A DNA stretch of 64,000 bases from Granulicella sp. L46 (lineage in GTDB: Bacteria; Acidobacteriota; Terriglobia; Terriglobales; Acidobacteriaceae), in the NCBI RefSeq assembly GCF_009765785.1, contig NZ_LMUT01000012.1:1-64000 (forward strand), given 5' to 3'. A program made the position numbers and the translations under genes. The notes under the pieces are model-generated. The model worked only from the letters and a program-made list of their open reading frames with translations. It had not been told where the DNA came from and ran no database searches. Numbering within the stretch: position 1 is the first letter of the stretch; each line of letters starts with the position of its first letter. Below, in pieces: positions 46,278 to 55,430 of this stretch.

Positions 46278-47260
46278 AAGCGATCTCCTGCCAACTCCGC
46301 TAGCACGGCCACGATCGTGCGCTTGGCAACCTCTATCTTGAATGCGTTATGACGCAACGGTTGTGCGTCTGCCAGTTCTGCTTCCGCCGCCGCCCGGAAG
46401 CTTTCCTCGTTGGCTGGACGTCCCGTCAGCGCGGCCTCCAGTCTCAATGCTCGCCATGGCTTGGCCGCGACCCCGCCTAACGCAACCCGCACACCCTTTA
46501 CTACTCCGTCGTCGACCTCCATAGCGGCCGCAACGGACACCAGCGCAAACGCATAGCTCGCCCTGTCGCGAACCTTGCGATACGTTGAACGTTGCGCGAA
46601 CGACAGCGCAGGTAGCTCTACTGCCGTGATCAATTCCCCGGGGCTTAAGCTTGTTTCCACCTCCGGATGATTCCCGGGAAGTAAATGCAGGTCAGCGAAG
46701 GCGATCGTCCGCTCCCCCTGCGATCCCGTCACATGCACTACCGCGTCCAGCATCGCCAAAGCAACGCACATATCCGATGGATGAGTCGCGACACACGAAG
46801 ACGACGCCCCCAGAATGGCGTGGATCCGGTTGAACCCGTCGATGGCGTCACATCCCTGTCCCGGCCCGCGTTTGTTGCAGCGGGATCCGTCATCATCGTA
46901 GAAATAGGTGCAGCGCGTCCGTTGCAAAAGGTTTCCACCCACCGTCGCCATGTTGCGTATCTGTCCCGAAGCACCGGCAAGGATCGCGCGGGCAAGCAGC
47001 GGATAGCGGGTCCGGACCCCTCTATGTTCTGCAACCGCGGTGTTCTTTGCAGCAGCGCCGATCAGCATGCCGCCGTCTTCGCGGTCTGTGATCGCGCTCG
47101 AGAGGCCGGTCACGTCCACGAGCACCGATGGACGCTCCAGGGTCTCGCGCATCAGGTCAACAAGATTCGTGCCGCCGCCGAGGAATTTCGCATGGGCTTG
47201 GCCGCCCTGCCGGACAGCTTCGGCGACATCGGTTGCGCGGACATACGTGAAATTGTTCAT
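46274..47260 (-). CDS. Aldehyde/xanthine oxidoreductase, FAD-binding subunit
   Basis: A 328-residue FAD subunit. FAD binding: AKFLGGGTNLVDLMRETLER (about residues 25-44) and TVGGNLLQR. A cysteine set RTRCTYFYDD, RCNKRGPGQGC and SSSCVAT (about residues 113-158) corresponds to the extra [4Fe-4S] cluster of PaoB-type subunits, absent from ordinary xanthine dehydrogenases. This supports the aldehyde-oxidase type. It overlaps both neighbours by four bases, so the three subunits are translated in a coupled way. Confidence 0.9.
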   Translation of the reverse strand: MNNFTYVRATDVAEAVRQGGQAHAKFLGGGTNLVDLMRETLERPSVLVDVTGLSSAITDREDGGMLIGAAAKNTAVAEHRGVRTRYPLLARAILAGASGQIRNMATVGGNLLQRTRCTYFYDDDGSRCNKRGPGQGCDAIDGFNRIHAILGASSSCVATHPSDMCVALAMLDAVVHVTGSQGERTIAFADLHLLPGNHPEVETSLSPGELITAVELPALSFAQRSTYRKVRDRASYAFALVSVAAAMEVDDGVVKGVRVALGGVAAKPWRALRLEAALTGRPANEESFRAAAEAELADAQPLRHNAFKIEVAKRTIVAVLAELAGDRL

Positions 47261-47760
47261 TTGCTCGTCTCCGCAAATTCCGTGATGGCCTCGACGATGC
47301 CGTTATAGGCGCCACACCGGCAGAGGTTACCGCTCATTCGCTCGCGCAGCTCGTCCCTTGTGAGGGCAATCGAACGGCTGGAAAGGTCCTCGGTCACGAG
47401 GCTAGGAACCCCGCGTTGAACTTCGCGAAGCATGCCGATGGCCGAGCAGATCTGTCCGGGAGTGCAGTACCCGCATTGAAAACCATCATGCTCGATGAAG
47501 GCGTGCTGGAGCCGGTGCAACGAACCTTCGACTGTTAGGCCCTCGATCGTAGTGACGGAACGGCCTTCGTATTGGACCGCCAGCGCAAGGCAGGAAAGGA
47601 TGCGTTCTCCATCCGCCAACACAGTGCAGGCCCCACACGCTCCCTGGTTACAGCCCACTTTGGTTCCGGGCAGGTCTAAATGGTCACGAAGGAGGTCGAG
47701 CAGCGATACCCGCGCATCACTTGGCAGGTCGACGGACAATCCGTTGATGTTGACTGACAT
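47257..47760 (-). CDS. Aldehyde/xanthine oxidoreductase, [2Fe-2S] subunit
   Basis: A 167-residue subunit with two [2Fe-2S] clusters. The plant-ferredoxin-like cluster is GCNQGACGACTVLADGERIL (residues about 37-56) with the fourth Cys in LSCLALA, and the second is CGYCTPGQI with CRCGAYNGI. PaoA of E. coli begins with a Tat signal; this one starts MSVNINGLSVDL with no signal, so the complex probably stays in the cytoplasm. First gene of the three-gene operon. No Moco-chaperone gene (XdhC/PaoD type) lies within the window after the Moco subunit, where the IS30 relic now stands. Confidence 0.93.
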   Translation of the reverse strand: MSVNINGLSVDLPSDARVSLLDLLRDHLDLPGTKVGCNQGACGACTVLADGERILSCLALAVQYEGRSVTTIEGLTVEGSLHRLQHAFIEHDGFQCGYCTPGQICSAIGMLREVQRGVPSLVTEDLSSRSIALTRDELRERMSGNLCRCGAYNGIVEAITEFAETSK

Positions 47761-47891
47761 GCGATGAACCTCAACGCCTTCTAAATCGGCTGTACGATAG
47801 GACGCAGAAAATCATCCTGGGGGTGTAGGTGATTGGCCAAAACCGGCCCCCTCAGAATCCAGCGCTCAGGCACAACGGATGGAGGCGAGTG

Positions 47892-48119
47892 CCTGCGAAG
47901 TCTGGTGGTCTCAATGGGTCGATGCAACACCAGCTCAGACCCACACGCATTGATAACAAAAGCTAGAACGCTGGATAGTGTTAGATCAGGCCGAACCCTT
48001 ACCCTGGCTAGCTTTCGTCGAGTCGGTCAAATAGATCAATTCTTCAGGTTAAGCATTCGTGGACCAGCCGTTTAGATATAGTCTTGCGTCGACCCATTGA
48101 GACCGCCCCGTTTTCAGGG
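47892..48119 (-). repeat. IS30-type MITE, copy 1
   Basis: A nonautonomous element of about 200-230 bases. The inverted repeats are GGTCTCAATGGGTCGATGCA at 47908-47927 (then ACAC) and TGCGTCGACCCATTGAGACC at 48085-48104; outer flanks (GCGAAGTC left, GTTTTCAGGG right) are partly conserved. It has no gene. Its interior matches, in reverse orientation, copy 2 at 50131-50361: CCGTTTAGATATA here against TATATCTAAACGG there, and CAGACCCACACGCATTGA against the complement of the other end. It lies downstream of the DUF885 gene and upstream of the oxidoreductase operon. Confidence 0.8.
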
Positions 48120-48199
48120 AACAAGAGCCGATCCTGGCGATAAGTCGACAGTTCGATATGATCTTTCAGTCAGAGATGAGAACCGCACGCTCGGTTGGT

Positions 48200-49983
48200 T
48201 TACGGGATAGCCTTCTCTTCTGGCACGAACTTCTCCATCACAGCCTTCTCCATGAGGCCGGGGGGCAGCAGGCCCTGCGCCAGAATGAAGTCGTGGAAGC
48301 GCATCAGGTTGAATTTGGGTCCGAGTGCCGTCTCGGTTTTTTGGCGGAGCTCCAAGAGGCGGGTGTATCCATAAAAATAGCTGGTTGCCTGTCCCGGGGC
48401 GCGGAACGTGAAGCGCTCTACCTCTTCGTTCGCGAGTGGCTCGCTCAGGCACACGTCGTGAGTGAGGATGGTCATCGCCTGCTCGGGCTGAATCTTTCCA
48501 CTTTCCAGCTCAGGATCGAGGAACGCTCGGGCCGCACGCACCAGACGGCCCTGCAGGCTGATCAGTTGACCTTCCTTAGGCATGTAGGGCTGCACGATGT
48601 ACTCCGAATAAAGGCCCCAACCCTCGACGTTCGTCGAGTTTCCAGCGTAGATAGCGCGTGCAAGTGAGACACCGTTTTCCACCATGGAATCGAACTGAAG
48701 TTCATGACCGGGCCGGGCTTCATGCGCGATGAGTGTCCAGCTTGCGGCTTCATAAGAAAAGTCGTCCAGCTTAGTCGCCGCCGCTTGGCCCGTTCCGGCC
48801 GGGATATTTAGAGGAAGAACAAAGACGCCGCGCTGTCCCGTGTTGTGCACGAGAGGCGGGGGGCGCATGTGCGGGGCCGGCTGCTGAACGCTTTCGGCCG
48901 CGGTTGCCACTTCGATGATCGCGGGACGGTCAGGCAGAGTGACGAGTTTGTGGTCACGAATGATCTGCTCGATGGCGTGCAGGTGATCGGTATACAAGGG
49001 TAGGATGTCTGCGCCTGCGATCTGGTTCTTCTTCAGCTGCGCGACGACATCGCGATAGTCAGCTGAGGGCCAGCTGTGCGCCTTGGCTATTTCTGCTGCA
49101 AGCGGCGCCATCTGCGCTTGTATGTCCGCGAAGGCTTTGTGCGCCATCGCCGTCAACTGAGCGGGAGGAATATCGACGCCTGCAGCCTCAAGCCTCAGCG
49201 CGTACTCTTCGGGCTGGAGGCCATTGCTGGCAGACGCTTTAGGCAGCACCGTCGCACGCTGCCAGGCGTCGTAGTCAGCCAGCTGCTTCTTTAGTGTTTC
49301 GAAGGGAGCTTCCCACCCTGTCAGGTTGTATTTCTTGAAAAGGTCAGCAATGCCGCTCACAATGGTCGCATTTCGCGCCAACTGTGTTTCCAGTTCGCGG
49401 CGTGATGGGTAGACCATGCCAGGCTTGGCCATTTGCTTTCGGTGCGCTCCATCATGGCCGTAGCCAGCGGACGGTACCCAGGAACCAGACCCGCATATTT
49501 CTTCAATCGGACGACTGCAGCCTGCCTTCTCTCGGGGGGCATCTGGTCGTCCAGCAGCATTTTCAGGCCACTGAAAACCCACGACGTCGGGTTGCGAAAC
49601 CGGACACGGTGATTTTCCGTATAGTTGTCGGTCCGAATGCTCAACCTTTCGTTGTGAACAAGTATCTGAAGGTCCTCCGCGACGTTTGGGTCCTTCTCCC
49701 GTTTGATCTGCGCTTCAAACTCTTCGGCAAGAAGCGCAGCCTCTTTGTTTTCGGCGAACATATTGGCGAGCGTCGGCACGGACACATCTGTGTCGAACTG
49801 ATCTAATCCGTTGCGCGTGCCCTCCTCGGGTGCGTATTTCATCTCGAGGTACAGAACCTTTTGCGTAAACGTGTTTGACCGCTGAATCCAGACTCTGCCA
49901 TCGGGCGTCGCCGTTGAAACCGCCTGCGGATTACACAGGCCTGGCATTAGAAAAAGTGTGGCAGCTGCGATACGTCGGTTCAT
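48200..49983 (-). pseudogene. DUF885 zinc peptidase-like protein, frameshifted
   Basis: Two frames join to give a full DUF885 protein of about 594 residues. The N-terminal frame starts at the ATG at 49983 with a signal peptide (MNRRIAAATLFLMPGL). It breaks near 49434-49441, where one base is missing between MERTE and RKQMAKPGMVYPSRRELETQ. The remainder is a complete C-terminal half with the metal motif WTLIAHEARPGHELQFDS (His-Glu ... His) and AIYAGNSTNVEGWGLYSEYI, ending in a normal C-terminus. Such proteins are exported and thought to be metallopeptidases. It is bracketed by two inverted MITEs. Confidence 0.85.
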
Positions 49984-50130
49984 CCCCACGCTCCTGGAAA
50001 GGGCCGGTTGCATCTGGCTCTTCTTGGCGATTCTACAATTCGTAAATCCCGGCGAACACGATAAGTCCTCACAAACGTGCTTCTGTGACCAATGGCGTTC
50101 GGTTGCCGTATCGTCTGTTATCGGCAGGTT

Positions 50131-50361
50131 GCCAATAACACTGGCGGTCTCAACGGTTCGACGCAACACTATATCTAAACGGCTGATCCACGAATGCTTA
50201 CCCTGAAGAATTTATCTATTTGACCGATTCGGCCAAAGCTAACCAAGGTAAGGCTCCGGCCTGATCTAACCCTATTCAGCGTTTTTAGCTTTTGTTTTCA
50301 ATGCGTGTGGGTCTGAGCTGAGTGCTGCATCAACCCATTGAGACCACCCTGTTTTGCGGGA
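50131..50361 (+). repeat. IS30-type MITE, copy 2
   Basis: A nonautonomous element in opposite orientation to copy 1. The core inverted repeats are GGTCTCAACGGTTCGACGCA at 50147-50166 and TGCATCAACCCATTGAGACC at 50326-50345. The interior shows TATATCTAAACGG next to the left end and GAGCTGAGTG at the right end, the same blocks as in copy 1 and in the truncated copy at 9299-9381. It separates the DUF885 start from the SpoIIE phosphatase gene and may carry part of their promoters. Confidence 0.8.
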
Positions 50362-50594
50362 ATGACCTTGCGTCCGTAAGGTGTTCAGTGGGATGACGGG
50401 GCTTTCGTTGCCTGACGCCGCTAAACGAGGCGTCTGTTCTCGCCAACCGATACGATGCCTGAACATATGAGTACTGTAAGCCCAGAAGAATAGTGAGATC
50501 TACGGATCGGGTGGTTGGCGCAATGCGCGGTAATACCGGAACTTAACCCTGTATGCTGGACACCACCGGTCAACCAATCCAAATAGGGATCCGC

Positions 50595-52592
50595 ATGACA
50601 TTACACCAAATGTTTCGGCTGCTTCCGCTTTTTGCCATTTTCGCGGCGACGACCGCCTTTGTCCCACCGGCGGAAGCCCAGGGACCGACCTATCATCCTC
50701 CAATTGACCCACACAACGTCACTGCATCTAGTCTCAACCACCCGCTTGATCTCACCGCCAGCTGGCTCGTTCGTCAGGGCGATGATGCTGCCTACGCCTC
50801 GCCTGCGTTCGACGATTCGCAATGGACCGTCATTGACATTACCAAGCCGCTCGCGAGCTACGGAATCGTGCATCCCAACTTCGTTTGGTACCGCACCCAT
50901 GTTCAGATCGCATCCGGCCAGCACAACTTGGCAATTCTCTTTCGTCAATTCGCTGGTTCGGAAGAGGTCTTCGTCAATGGTGTCCTCACCGGCCCGGTGA
51001 CCGACTTTCCTGCCGGCGGGGGGCGCGTTGGACGCAACCCTGACCGGCGCGCCACGCTCCCCGACGACCTGATCGCTAGCGGAAAACTCACCATCGCCGT
51101 GCGCGCTCAGATTCAGGCAGCTGCAGCATCCCTTAATAGTGCGCCTGGCTTCGGCCCATATACAACGTTCTCGCTCGGGGACGCCTCCGTGCTCTCCGAG
51201 CGTACCGCGCTCTTCAACTTTCGTGCCTTCACTTCTAACGCCGTCAACACGGCTCTTACGGGTTTAATTTTGTTTATCGCGATCGCGCTGGCTCTTACGT
51301 TGCGCGACGAGCGGGAATATCTCGCCCTCTGCCTTTTCTTAGCTACCCTATTTCTTACCGATGCCATTGGGATCTGGCAGGATTCTCATCTACTCTCCTA
51401 CAGCCGTTGGTCACTGCTCCCTGTTCAGGTTCTTTCTCTTATCGGCATCATCGCAGGCATCGAGTTTGCCCGCATGATTCTGAGGCTCCCGCGCTCACGT
51501 TGGATCGTTGCTTACGAATGGCTTATCGGCTTCTGCATGATCGCCGGTATGGTGTTCAACATTGTCACGTATACCGCACAGATTCCTCCCAGGGCGGTTC
51601 TGTTCACTCTGGTCGCCCTGACCGCCGCTGTAATCGCTCCACTATATCTCGGGCTTCCGCTTTTCGCGTTATGGATATGGCGGCGCCAGCGCAACCTCGA
51701 CGCTCTGCTACTTTCCATCCCCCTGCTGATCCAGGGCATGTTCCTCTACCTTCAGATCTCTCTTGCCGTTCTCTATTTCGCGCATCTGAGCAAGCATGCG
51801 TTTATCCCCCCGGCGTCCAGCGACATACTGTACTTCCGCTGGGACGAGCTGGCTCACTTCTTGTTCCTGCTTGCGCTGCTCGGATTCCTGATTCTGCGCA
51901 CCGTACGGCTGGCGCGGGCTCGGGCGGAGTTGGCAGCGGAGCTGGCGGCAGCTCAGCACGTACAACAATTGCTGCTTTCGGGTTCCTCGAGCCCAACGCC
52001 TGGTTTCCAGGTAGAAACTGCCTTCCATCCGGCGAACCAAGTAGGCGGCGACTTCTTTCTGCTCTCACCGCTGGAAGATGGCTCGCTGTTCGTAATCGTG
52101 GGTGACGTGTCGGGCAAAGGGCTGACCGCCGCGATGCGCGTGGCTATGATCTTGGGCGTGCTGCGCCGGGAAACTTCGCGCGATCCGGCAGTGGCGCTGG
52201 CGAATTTGAATGATGCACTGCTCAGCCAATCTGAGATGGGTTTTACTACCGCGTGCTGCGTCCACCTTTTTCCCGATGGACGCTTCATCGCTGCAAACGC
52301 GGGCCACATCTCTCCCTACATCGGCGGTGCCGAGCTAGAGACCCCACCCGCTCTCCCCCTGGGCCTTGCATCGGACCAAGTGTATGACTTGGTCGTCGGA
52401 CAGCTTGCTGCCAATGAATCCATGGTGCTGATGTCCGACGGCGTGCCGGAAGCTCGCAACAATGAGGGTGAACTCTACGGCTTTGAACGCTTGCCTAATC
52501 TCACACTCTTGCGGGCCCAGCAAATCGCCGATACCGCTGTTCGATTTGGTCAGGAAGACGACATCACGGTTCTCACCCTCGCCGTCGCTTAG
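50595..52592 (+). CDS. Membrane-bound SpoIIE/PP2C-type phosphatase with an extracytoplasmic sensor
   Basis: A 665-residue protein from the ATG at 50595, 14 codons inside a longer frame. A signal peptide (MTLHQMFRLLPLFAIFAATT, then AEAQ) precedes an extracytoplasmic domain of about 180 residues with WLVRQGDDAAYASPAFDDSQ, resembling the carbohydrate-binding-like sensor of 7TM-DISM proteins. Seven membrane helices follow (about residues 215-430), a short coiled coil, then the PP2C-like phosphatase domain (about 455-665): VGGDFFLL, VGDVSGKGLTAAMR, ANAGHISPY, MSDGVPEA and EDDITVLTL, with all metal-binding Asp present. Such phosphatases control anti-sigma/antagonist switches in partner-switching stress pathways. 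No anti-sigma partner is in the window. Confidence 0.9.
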   Translation: MTLHQMFRLLPLFAIFAATTAFVPPAEAQGPTYHPPIDPHNVTASSLNHPLDLTASWLVRQGDDAAYASPAFDDSQWTVIDITKPLASYGIVHPNFVWYRTHVQIASGQHNLAILFRQFAGSEEVFVNGVLTGPVTDFPAGGGRVGRNPDRRATLPDDLIASGKLTIAVRAQIQAAAASLNSAPGFGPYTTFSLGDASVLSERTALFNFRAFTSNAVNTALTGLILFIAIALALTLRDEREYLALCLFLATLFLTDAIGIWQDSHLLSYSRWSLLPVQVLSLIGIIAGIEFARMILRLPRSRWIVAYEWLIGFCMIAGMVFNIVTYTAQIPPRAVLFTLVALTAAVIAPLYLGLPLFALWIWRRQRNLDALLLSIPLLIQGMFLYLQISLAVLYFAHLSKHAFIPPASSDILYFRWDELAHFLFLLALLGFLILRTVRLARARAELAAELAAAQHVQQLLLSGSSSPTPGFQVETAFHPANQVGGDFFLLSPLEDGSLFVIVGDVSGKGLTAAMRVAMILGVLRRETSRDPAVALANLNDALLSQSEMGFTTACCVHLFPDGRFIAANAGHISPYIGGAELETPPALPLGLASDQVYDLVVGQLAANESMVLMSDGVPEARNNEGELYGFERLPNLTLLRAQQIADTAVRFGQEDDITVLTLAVA

Positions 52593-52633
52593 AATGCCGA
52601 CAGCTTGTTGGGACGCATCTTAACACTTCAGCG

Positions 52634-52895
52634 TTGACTGCGAAGAAAGCGCCTGTAATGACGGAGTGCGAGGTGAGGGTGCATGGGCGTTGGCTACTAC
52701 GCACTATCTACGAAGCGCTCACAGAACGGGGGAGATCATGCGCTGCAAATATTGCCACGGCCCAGTGCAAGCGCTCAGGGAATTCAGCAACGTAGCCCGG
52801 GCCCACATCGAACACCTTCAAAGACACACCGGCTGCCGATTCCCGGTAGCACGTTCAGTGGAGTCGAGTCGGAGCATCCCCTAGCGTTGGAGTAA
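52634..52895 (+). pseudogene. Decayed paralogue of the small zinc protein
   Basis: DNA strongly similar to the gene at 442-681. The N-terminal part (MTECEVRVHGRWLLRTIYEA, ATG at 52657) is in one frame; one base is lost near 52727 (ACAGAACG then GGGGAGATC) so that the CxxC part (MRCKYCHGPVQALREF, ATG at 52739) and NVARAHIEHLQRHTGCRFPV fall in another. A second base is lost near 52848, so the last residues differ. Both Cys and all His are otherwise kept. Upstream sequence (GCATCTTAACACTTC) also resembles that of the first copy. Confidence 0.75.
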
Positions 52896-53088
52896 GTTGA
52901 GGCTTCGCAGAGATAGTTGCTACGCTCAGCTGCCGCTAAACAACAGATTTTTGCTTTTCTTCATAGACTGCGTCGCGGCTAGCCATATCAAGCGTCCGAT
53001 AGGCCTACTTCGTCGGCGTACGAATATCCATCGCATCCAGTGTGTTGGTTTAGCGTCTTAATTCGGCATCTAATGGCTGGGAGACCCG

Positions 53089-53763
53089 ATGATCGAAGCT
53101 CTTTTGTCTGACATAGATGGGACGTTGGTGGAGAGTAACTGGCTGCATGCCGAGGCCTGGCAAAAGGCCTTCGCGGCGATGGACATTCAGTTGGACAAGG
53201 AAGATGTGCGACGGCAGATCGGGAAGGGTGGGGATGAGTTAATTCCGGTATATGTGCCGTGGTGGAAGCGGAGGCAGGTGGAAGAGGCTTTGAAACGATA
53301 TCGCAAGTTCATCTTTGAGCAGGACTTTTTGCCCAAAGTGAAGGCGTTGCCGGGGGCGAGGGATCTGTTGGTCAAGGGTAAGGCGTCGGGAATTCGGGTG
53401 GCACTCGCTAGCTCGGCCGATAAAGACGAGTTGCAAGCCTATAAGAGGATCGTGGGGATGGAGGAACTGGTGGAGAAGGAGACTTCGGCCAATGATGCGG
53501 ACCGATCTAAGCCCCATCCGGATATCTTTGTAGCGGCACTGAAACGGCTGAAGCTTCCAGCCAAAAAGTGTATAGCGTTGGGCGATACGCCTTATGACGC
53601 TGAGGCAGCCGGTTTGGCCGGATTACGTACGATCGGGGTGTCCACCGGCGGTTGGTCGCGTATGGACCTGAGGGACGCAGGGTGTGTCGAGGTCTATGCG
53701 AGTGTATTGGAACTGCTGGAGCAGTTCGAGAAGAGCGCGTTCGTACGCGAGGGACTTCGATAG
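53089..53763 (+). CDS. HAD-superfamily phosphatase (phosphoglycolate/phosphohexomutase-like)
   Basis: A 224-residue haloacid-dehalogenase fold enzyme. Motif I is LLSDIDGTLVESNWLH (nucleophile Asp8 and Asp10), motif II is VALASSADKDEL, motif III Lys is in DRSKPHPDIF, and motif IV is CIALGDTPYDAEAAG. The cap domain is the helical C1 type (residues about 20-85), as in beta-phosphoglucomutase and phosphoglycolate phosphatase. It is probably a small-molecule phosphatase in the cytoplasm; substrate unknown. Isolated gene with a normal length; the frame and motifs are unbroken. Confidence 0.9.
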   Translation: MIEALLSDIDGTLVESNWLHAEAWQKAFAAMDIQLDKEDVRRQIGKGGDELIPVYVPWWKRRQVEEALKRYRKFIFEQDFLPKVKALPGARDLLVKGKASGIRVALASSADKDELQAYKRIVGMEELVEKETSANDADRSKPHPDIFVAALKRLKLPAKKCIALGDTPYDAEAAGLAGLRTIGVSTGGWSRMDLRDAGCVEVYASVLELLEQFEKSAFVREGLR

Positions 53764-53884
53764 GACGCTCAAACTTCGCCTACGTTTCCCACGATCAACT
53801 CAAGGATCTCCTCAAATTATCGAGCCCTCGACGCGGCCGAAACCAACATGCTTACCGATGCAACACGGTTCCGAGCGACGACTT

Positions 53885-54319
53885 CTACTTCGTTAGCGCA
53901 GCATGCTTATCTCGGACCCACCAAACTATCCCCGACATCGTAACCCAGGCCAGCAACGCCCAGCCAAGCGTCACAGGCAGTGAATGCAAAGTCGATTCTT
54001 TCCAGACCACCAGCGCAAATCCAGCCAGCCCCCAAGTCCCTGCGGAAGCGCCTGCAGCCTCCACACTCGCCTGGCCTTGCCCTGAAGCCACACCCGTATT
54101 TCCCGCGGCGGCCTCGCGATCGATCTTATGTTTCTCCACCAGACTCAAACCCGCTGGAAATATCCCGGGAAAGGCGAGAAACAGACCGCCGATCACGGGT
54201 CCGCATTTGTCCGCAATGAGCGTCGCTACCACTGTAACCAGGCCGCCGAAGAGAAACCGCTGCGCATACTCCATCACCGTGGTTTCATGGAGGGAAGCTG
54301 TTTGAAGCTTTACTCGCAT
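53885..54319 (-). CDS. DUF3147 family membrane protein (second gene)
   Basis: A 144-residue protein with about four membrane helices, the pattern of DUF3147: RFLFGGLVTVVATLIADKCG, GPVIGGLFLAFPGIFPAG and GLAGFALVVWKESTLHSLPV. A loop of about 30 polar, Ala and Gly rich residues sits between the second and third helices. Start at 54319, three bases from the preceding stop; a start at 54274 (MEYAQRFLFGG) is an alternative. It forms an operon with the next DUF3147 gene and pyrophosphatase. The two small proteins may assemble as a heteromer; function unknown. Confidence 0.8.
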   Translation of the reverse strand: MRVKLQTASLHETTVMEYAQRFLFGGLVTVVATLIADKCGPVIGGLFLAFPGIFPAGLSLVEKHKIDREAAAGNTGVASGQGQASVEAAGASAGTWGLAGFALVVWKESTLHSLPVTLGWALLAWVTMSGIVWWVRDKHAALTK

Positions 54320-54322
54320 GTG

Positions 54323-54667
54323 TCACCGCCTCAACCATACAGCCCACAGCCCAGCCGCGGTCCCAAACCAAACCGTCAGCAGCCAGATAGTAGTCGCCAT
54401 CGTCTTGGTCCGATACCTCATCAACACAAAACTTACTACGCTCGCGTATACGAAGAATGCAATCGCCCCAGCTAACATTGACCGCCCTTCGACGGCTACA
54501 TATCCTGCTCCATGCTTGTGCATCGTCAGCACTAGCGTCGCCAGGGCGATCGTCGGCGCCGCTGCGAACACCCCACCAAAGCTCTCCGGTTTCAACAGGT
54601 CGCCCAGCACGGCAAACACGCTCACAACCACGCCGCCAATGACGAACCGCACCATCAGGTCGATCAT
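54323..54667 (-). CDS. DUF3147 family membrane protein (first gene)
   Basis: A 114-residue protein with four membrane helices (VRFVIGGVVVSVFAVLGDLL, SFGGVFAAAPTIALATLVLT, MLAGAIAFFVYASVVSFVLM and a C-terminal TIWLLTVWFGTAAGLWAVW). The GGVFAAAPTIAL segment is diagnostic of the family. Placed 12 bases downstream of pyrophosphatase and three bases before the second DUF3147 gene on the same strand. Probably in the inner membrane; role unknown. Confidence 0.8.
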   Translation of the reverse strand: MIDLMVRFVIGGVVVSVFAVLGDLLKPESFGGVFAAAPTIALATLVLTMHKHGAGYVAVEGRSMLAGAIAFFVYASVVSFVLMRYRTKTMATTIWLLTVWFGTAAGLWAVWLRR

Positions 54668-54679
54668 GCCGTTATCTTC

Positions 54680-55402
54680 CTACTTGGCTCTTGCTGCTTT
54701 TCTCGCCTTCGCAATCGATGCCAGCGCTGTCTTCTCGCCCTTGATGCCAATCAGCTTGTACTTCTTACCCTGGAGCTTGTGATAGTTCACGAAGAACTCC
54801 TCGATCTCCTTCAGCGCCTGCTTTGGCATGTCCTTCAACCGCTTGAACTTCGCATACATATGCGTCGTCTCGGCCACCGCAACCAACCGGTCGTTCCTCA
54901 CGGGCGCCATTTTCGGCGCAGTCTGCTCACCTTGAATTACCCCGATCAGTCGCCCCATAAGCGCGCAACCCGGAAACGCTGGCGCATCCATTAGCACCAG
55001 CACATCTAAAGGATCTCCATCGTCCGCCAGCGTCTGCGGCACAAAGCCAAAGTCATAAGGAAACGACATCCCCGAAGGCAGTGCGGCTTTCAAAACGAAT
55101 ATCTTCTGCTGCTCATCGAAGCTGTACTTGTTCCGACAACCCTTAGGCGTTTCGATGATGATCTGCAACAGCTTATCGCCACCCTCCGCGGTCCCGGTCG
55201 TGCTCTCATCTGACTTCTTCGTGAACGGTTTTAACTTCGTTGGATCCGCCAGTCCCTTGGCGGCGGCACTCTTCTTCTTTGACTGAGTCACGATATACCT
55301 CTGTGTTACAGGATTGTGAATTAGCTCGAATGGTTGCTCCGAAGCTACAGCAGCATACTTCTCGACGGTTCCTGGATCATTCCATGAAATCGGATTAGTC
55401 AT
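54680..55402 (-). CDS. ppa: Inorganic pyrophosphatase (family I)
   Basis: A 240-residue enzyme that hydrolyses inorganic pyrophosphate. The family I catalytic core has LPYDFG-type FPYDFGFVPQTLADDGDP (about residues 113-130), the triple Asp motif DDGDPLDVLVLMDAP and GVIQGEQT, then the C-terminal Lys-rich helix. An N-terminal extension of about 75 residues (residues 1-75) is unusual: bacterial enzymes of this family are about 175 residues long. The extension is polar and Lys/Ser rich, so it may bind another protein or be disordered. The gene leads an operon with two DUF3147 genes and is divergent from the kinase at 55431 with 28 bases between the starts. Confidence 0.92.
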   Translation of the reverse strand: MTNPISWNDPGTVEKYAAVASEQPFELIHNPVTQRYIVTQSKKKSAAAKGLADPTKLKPFTKKSDESTTGTAEGGDKLLQIIIETPKGCRNKYSFDEQQKIFVLKAALPSGMSFPYDFGFVPQTLADDGDPLDVLVLMDAPAFPGCALMGRLIGVIQGEQTAPKMAPVRNDRLVAVAETTHMYAKFKRLKDMPKQALKEIEEFFVNYHKLQGKKYKLIGIKGEKTALASIAKARKAARAK

Positions 55403-55430
55403 TTCTCCTTTAAGGCGATACGTTGGAAAG

